The notes under the pieces are model-generated. The model saw only the letters and a program-made list of their open reading frames with translations, did no database searches and was not told the origin of the DNA. Shown here piece after piece: positions 48,901 to 51,900 of a stretch of DNA of 64,000 nucleotides. A program made the position numbers and the translations under genes. How positions within the stretch are numbered: position 1 is the first letter of the stretch; each line of letters opens with the position of its first letter. Origin of the DNA: Anolis sagrei (Eukaryota; Chordata; Lepidosauria; Squamata; Anolidae); assembly GCF_037176765.1 (NCBI RefSeq), contig NC_090034.1:66304455-66368454 (forward strand), read 5' to 3'.

Positions 48901-51900
48901 ACATACCTTATTTGTAGTGCAAAAAAACAGTTTCATAGAATCATAGAATCATAGAATCAAAGAGTTGGAAGAGACCTCATGGGCCATCCAGTCCAACCCC
49001 CTGCCAAGAAGCAGGAATATTGCATTCAAATCACCTCTGACAGATGGCCATCCAGCCTCTGTTTAAAAGCTTCTAAAGAAGGAGCCTCCACCACACTCCG
49101 GGGCAGAGAGTTCCACTGCTGAACGGCTCTCACAAGAAGTTCTTCCTAATGTTCAGATGGAATCTCCTCTCTTGTAGTTTGAAGCCATTGTTCCACGTCC
49201 TAGTCTCCAAGGAAGCAGAAAACAAGCTTGCTTACTCCTCCCTGTGGCTTCCTCTCACATATTTATACATGGCTATCATATCTCCTCTCAGCCTTCTCTT
49301 CTTCAGGCTAAACATGCCCAGCTCCTTAAGCCGCTCCTCATAGGGCTTGTTCTCCAGACCCTTGATCATTTTAGTCACCCTCCTCTGGACACATTCCAGC
49401 TTGTCAATATCTCTCTTGAATTGTGGTGCCCAGATTTAGACACAATATTCCAGGTGTGGTCTAAGCAAAGCAGAATAGAGGGGTAGCATTACTTCCCTAG
49501 ATCTAGACACTATGCTCCTATTGATGAAGGCCAAAATCCCATTGGCTTTTTTTGCCGCCACATCACATTGTTGGCTCATGTTTAACTTGTTGTCCACGGG
49601 GACTCCAAGATCTTTTCCACATGTACTGCTCTCGAGACAAGCGTCCTCTATTCTGTATCTTTGCATTTTGTTTTTCCTGCCAAAGTGGAGTATCTTGCAT
49701 TTGTCACTGTTGAACTTCATTTTGTTAGTTTTGGCCCATCTCTCTAATCTGTCAAGATCGTTTTGAATCCTGCTCCTGTCCTCTGGAGTATTGGCTCTTC
49801 CTCCCAATCTGGTGTCGTCTGCAAACTTGATGATCATGCCTTCTAACTCTTCATCTAAGTCATTAATAAAGATGTTGACCAGGACCCTGAATCTAGACAC
49901 TATGCTCCTATTGATGCAGGCCAAAATCCCATTGACTTTTTTTGCCGCCACATCACATTGTTGGCTCATGTTTAACTTGCTGTCCACGAGGACTCCAAGA
50001 TCTTTTTCACACGTACTGCTCTCAAGCCAGGCATTCTGTATCTTTGCATCATTAAAACTTTTCTTAATTTTTTATTGTGTCAGAAGTGACTTCAGAATAT
50101 ACTGCAAGTTGCTTCTGGTGTGAGAAAATTGGCTGTCTGCAAGGGCATTATTATTAATACCTACCAAGAAAGTTCTACAATTTCATTTACGTTGTTAGTA
50201 GGTTCATGTTTATATCATTTTATTATTATCATGCCCTCTCTCTTTCTGTATTTACATCAAATATATTTTCCACCTATAACTCTTGGGTTCGAAAGCTCTT
50301 CTGGCTTAACCATAATAGTTCAGGACGATAATATTCTCATAGTCCATTTTTAAGAATGTTCGCTGATTGCTCCAGAAGGCCAGATCTCTCCAAGTTCTCT
50401 TCCTCGAGGTTTTGTTCCCACTCGCCCATCTAGCCTTCTTTTATATCAGTCTGTTTCGCTCTCGCTCTCTTTCTGTATTTCTTTCTGTTTTTTGCCTGTC
50501 TGATGAGGTTGCAAGTTACTAGCTCATCAAACTAGAGCATAGATCCACTTTAAATCTGGTTGCTGCCTTCTGCAGCATTCTGGGGTTTGTAGTTTAGTGA
50601 GGTCTAGGACCCGCCTGGCTGGGCATTTTAAAGCCTCCTCCCCTAAACTACAAGCCCAGAATGCTGCAGGAGACCGCAACCAGATTTAAAGTGGATCCAT
50701 GCTCTGATGAGGTCCTTAGTATCACTCAGTCCAGCCTTCCCTAACTTGGCACTCTCCAAATACTCTTTTCTCACACACTCACTCTGCCTGTAGGTTTTCT
50801 GGCCAGGGATGGAGAGAGTTGTGGTCCAGCACAATCTGGACAGTGCCAGGTTGAGGGACCTTCTGTTCCTTTGCTTCCAGTATAGAATCATAGAATCAAA
50901 GAGTTGGAAGAGACCTCATGGGCCATCCAGTCCAATCCCCTGCCAAGAAGCAGGAATATTGCATTCAAATCACCCCTGACAGATGGCCAACCAGCCTCTG
51001 TTTAAAAGCTTCCAAAGAAGGAGCCTCCACCACACTCCGGGGCAGAGAGTTCCACTGCTGAACGGCTCTCACAGTCAGGAACTTCTTCCTCATGTTCAGA
51101 TGGAATCTCCTCTCTTGTAGTTTGAAGCCATTGTTTCGTGTCCTAGTCTCCAGAGAAGCAGAAAACAAGCTTGCTCCCTCCTCCCTGTGGCTTCCTTTCA
51201 CATATTTATACATGGCTATCATATCTCCTCTCAGCCTCCTCTTCTTCAGGCTAAACATGCCCAGCTCCTTAACCCGCTCCTCATAGGGCTTGTTCTCCAG
51301 ACCCTTGATCATTTTAGTCGCCCTCCTCTGGACACATTCCAGCTTGTCTATATCTCTCTTCAATTGTGGTGCCCAGAATTGGACACAATATTCCAGGTGT
51401 GGTCTAACCAAAGCAGAATAGAGGGGTAGCATGACTTCCCTACATCTAGACACTATGCTCCTATTGATGCAGGCCAAAATCCCATTGGCTTTTTTTGCTG
51501 CCACATCACATTGTTGGCTCATGTTTAACTTGTTGTCCACGACGACTCCAAGATCTTTTTCACACGTACTGCTCTCAAGCCAGGCATTGTCCCCCATTCT
51601 GTATCTTTGCATTTTGCTTTTCCTGCCAAAGTGGAGTATCTTGCTTTTGTCACTGTTGAACTTCATTTTGTTAGTTTTGGCCCATCTCTCTAGTCTGTCA
51701 AGATAGTTTTGAATTCTGCTCCTGTCCTCTGGAGTATTGGCTATCCCTCCCAATTTGGTGTCGTCTGCAAACTTGATGATCATGCCTTCTAGCCCTTCAT
51801 CTAAGCCATTAATAAAGATGTTGAACAGGACTGGGCCCAGGACGGAACCCTGCGGCACTCCACTTGTCACTTCTTTCCAGGATGAAGAGGAAGCATTAGT

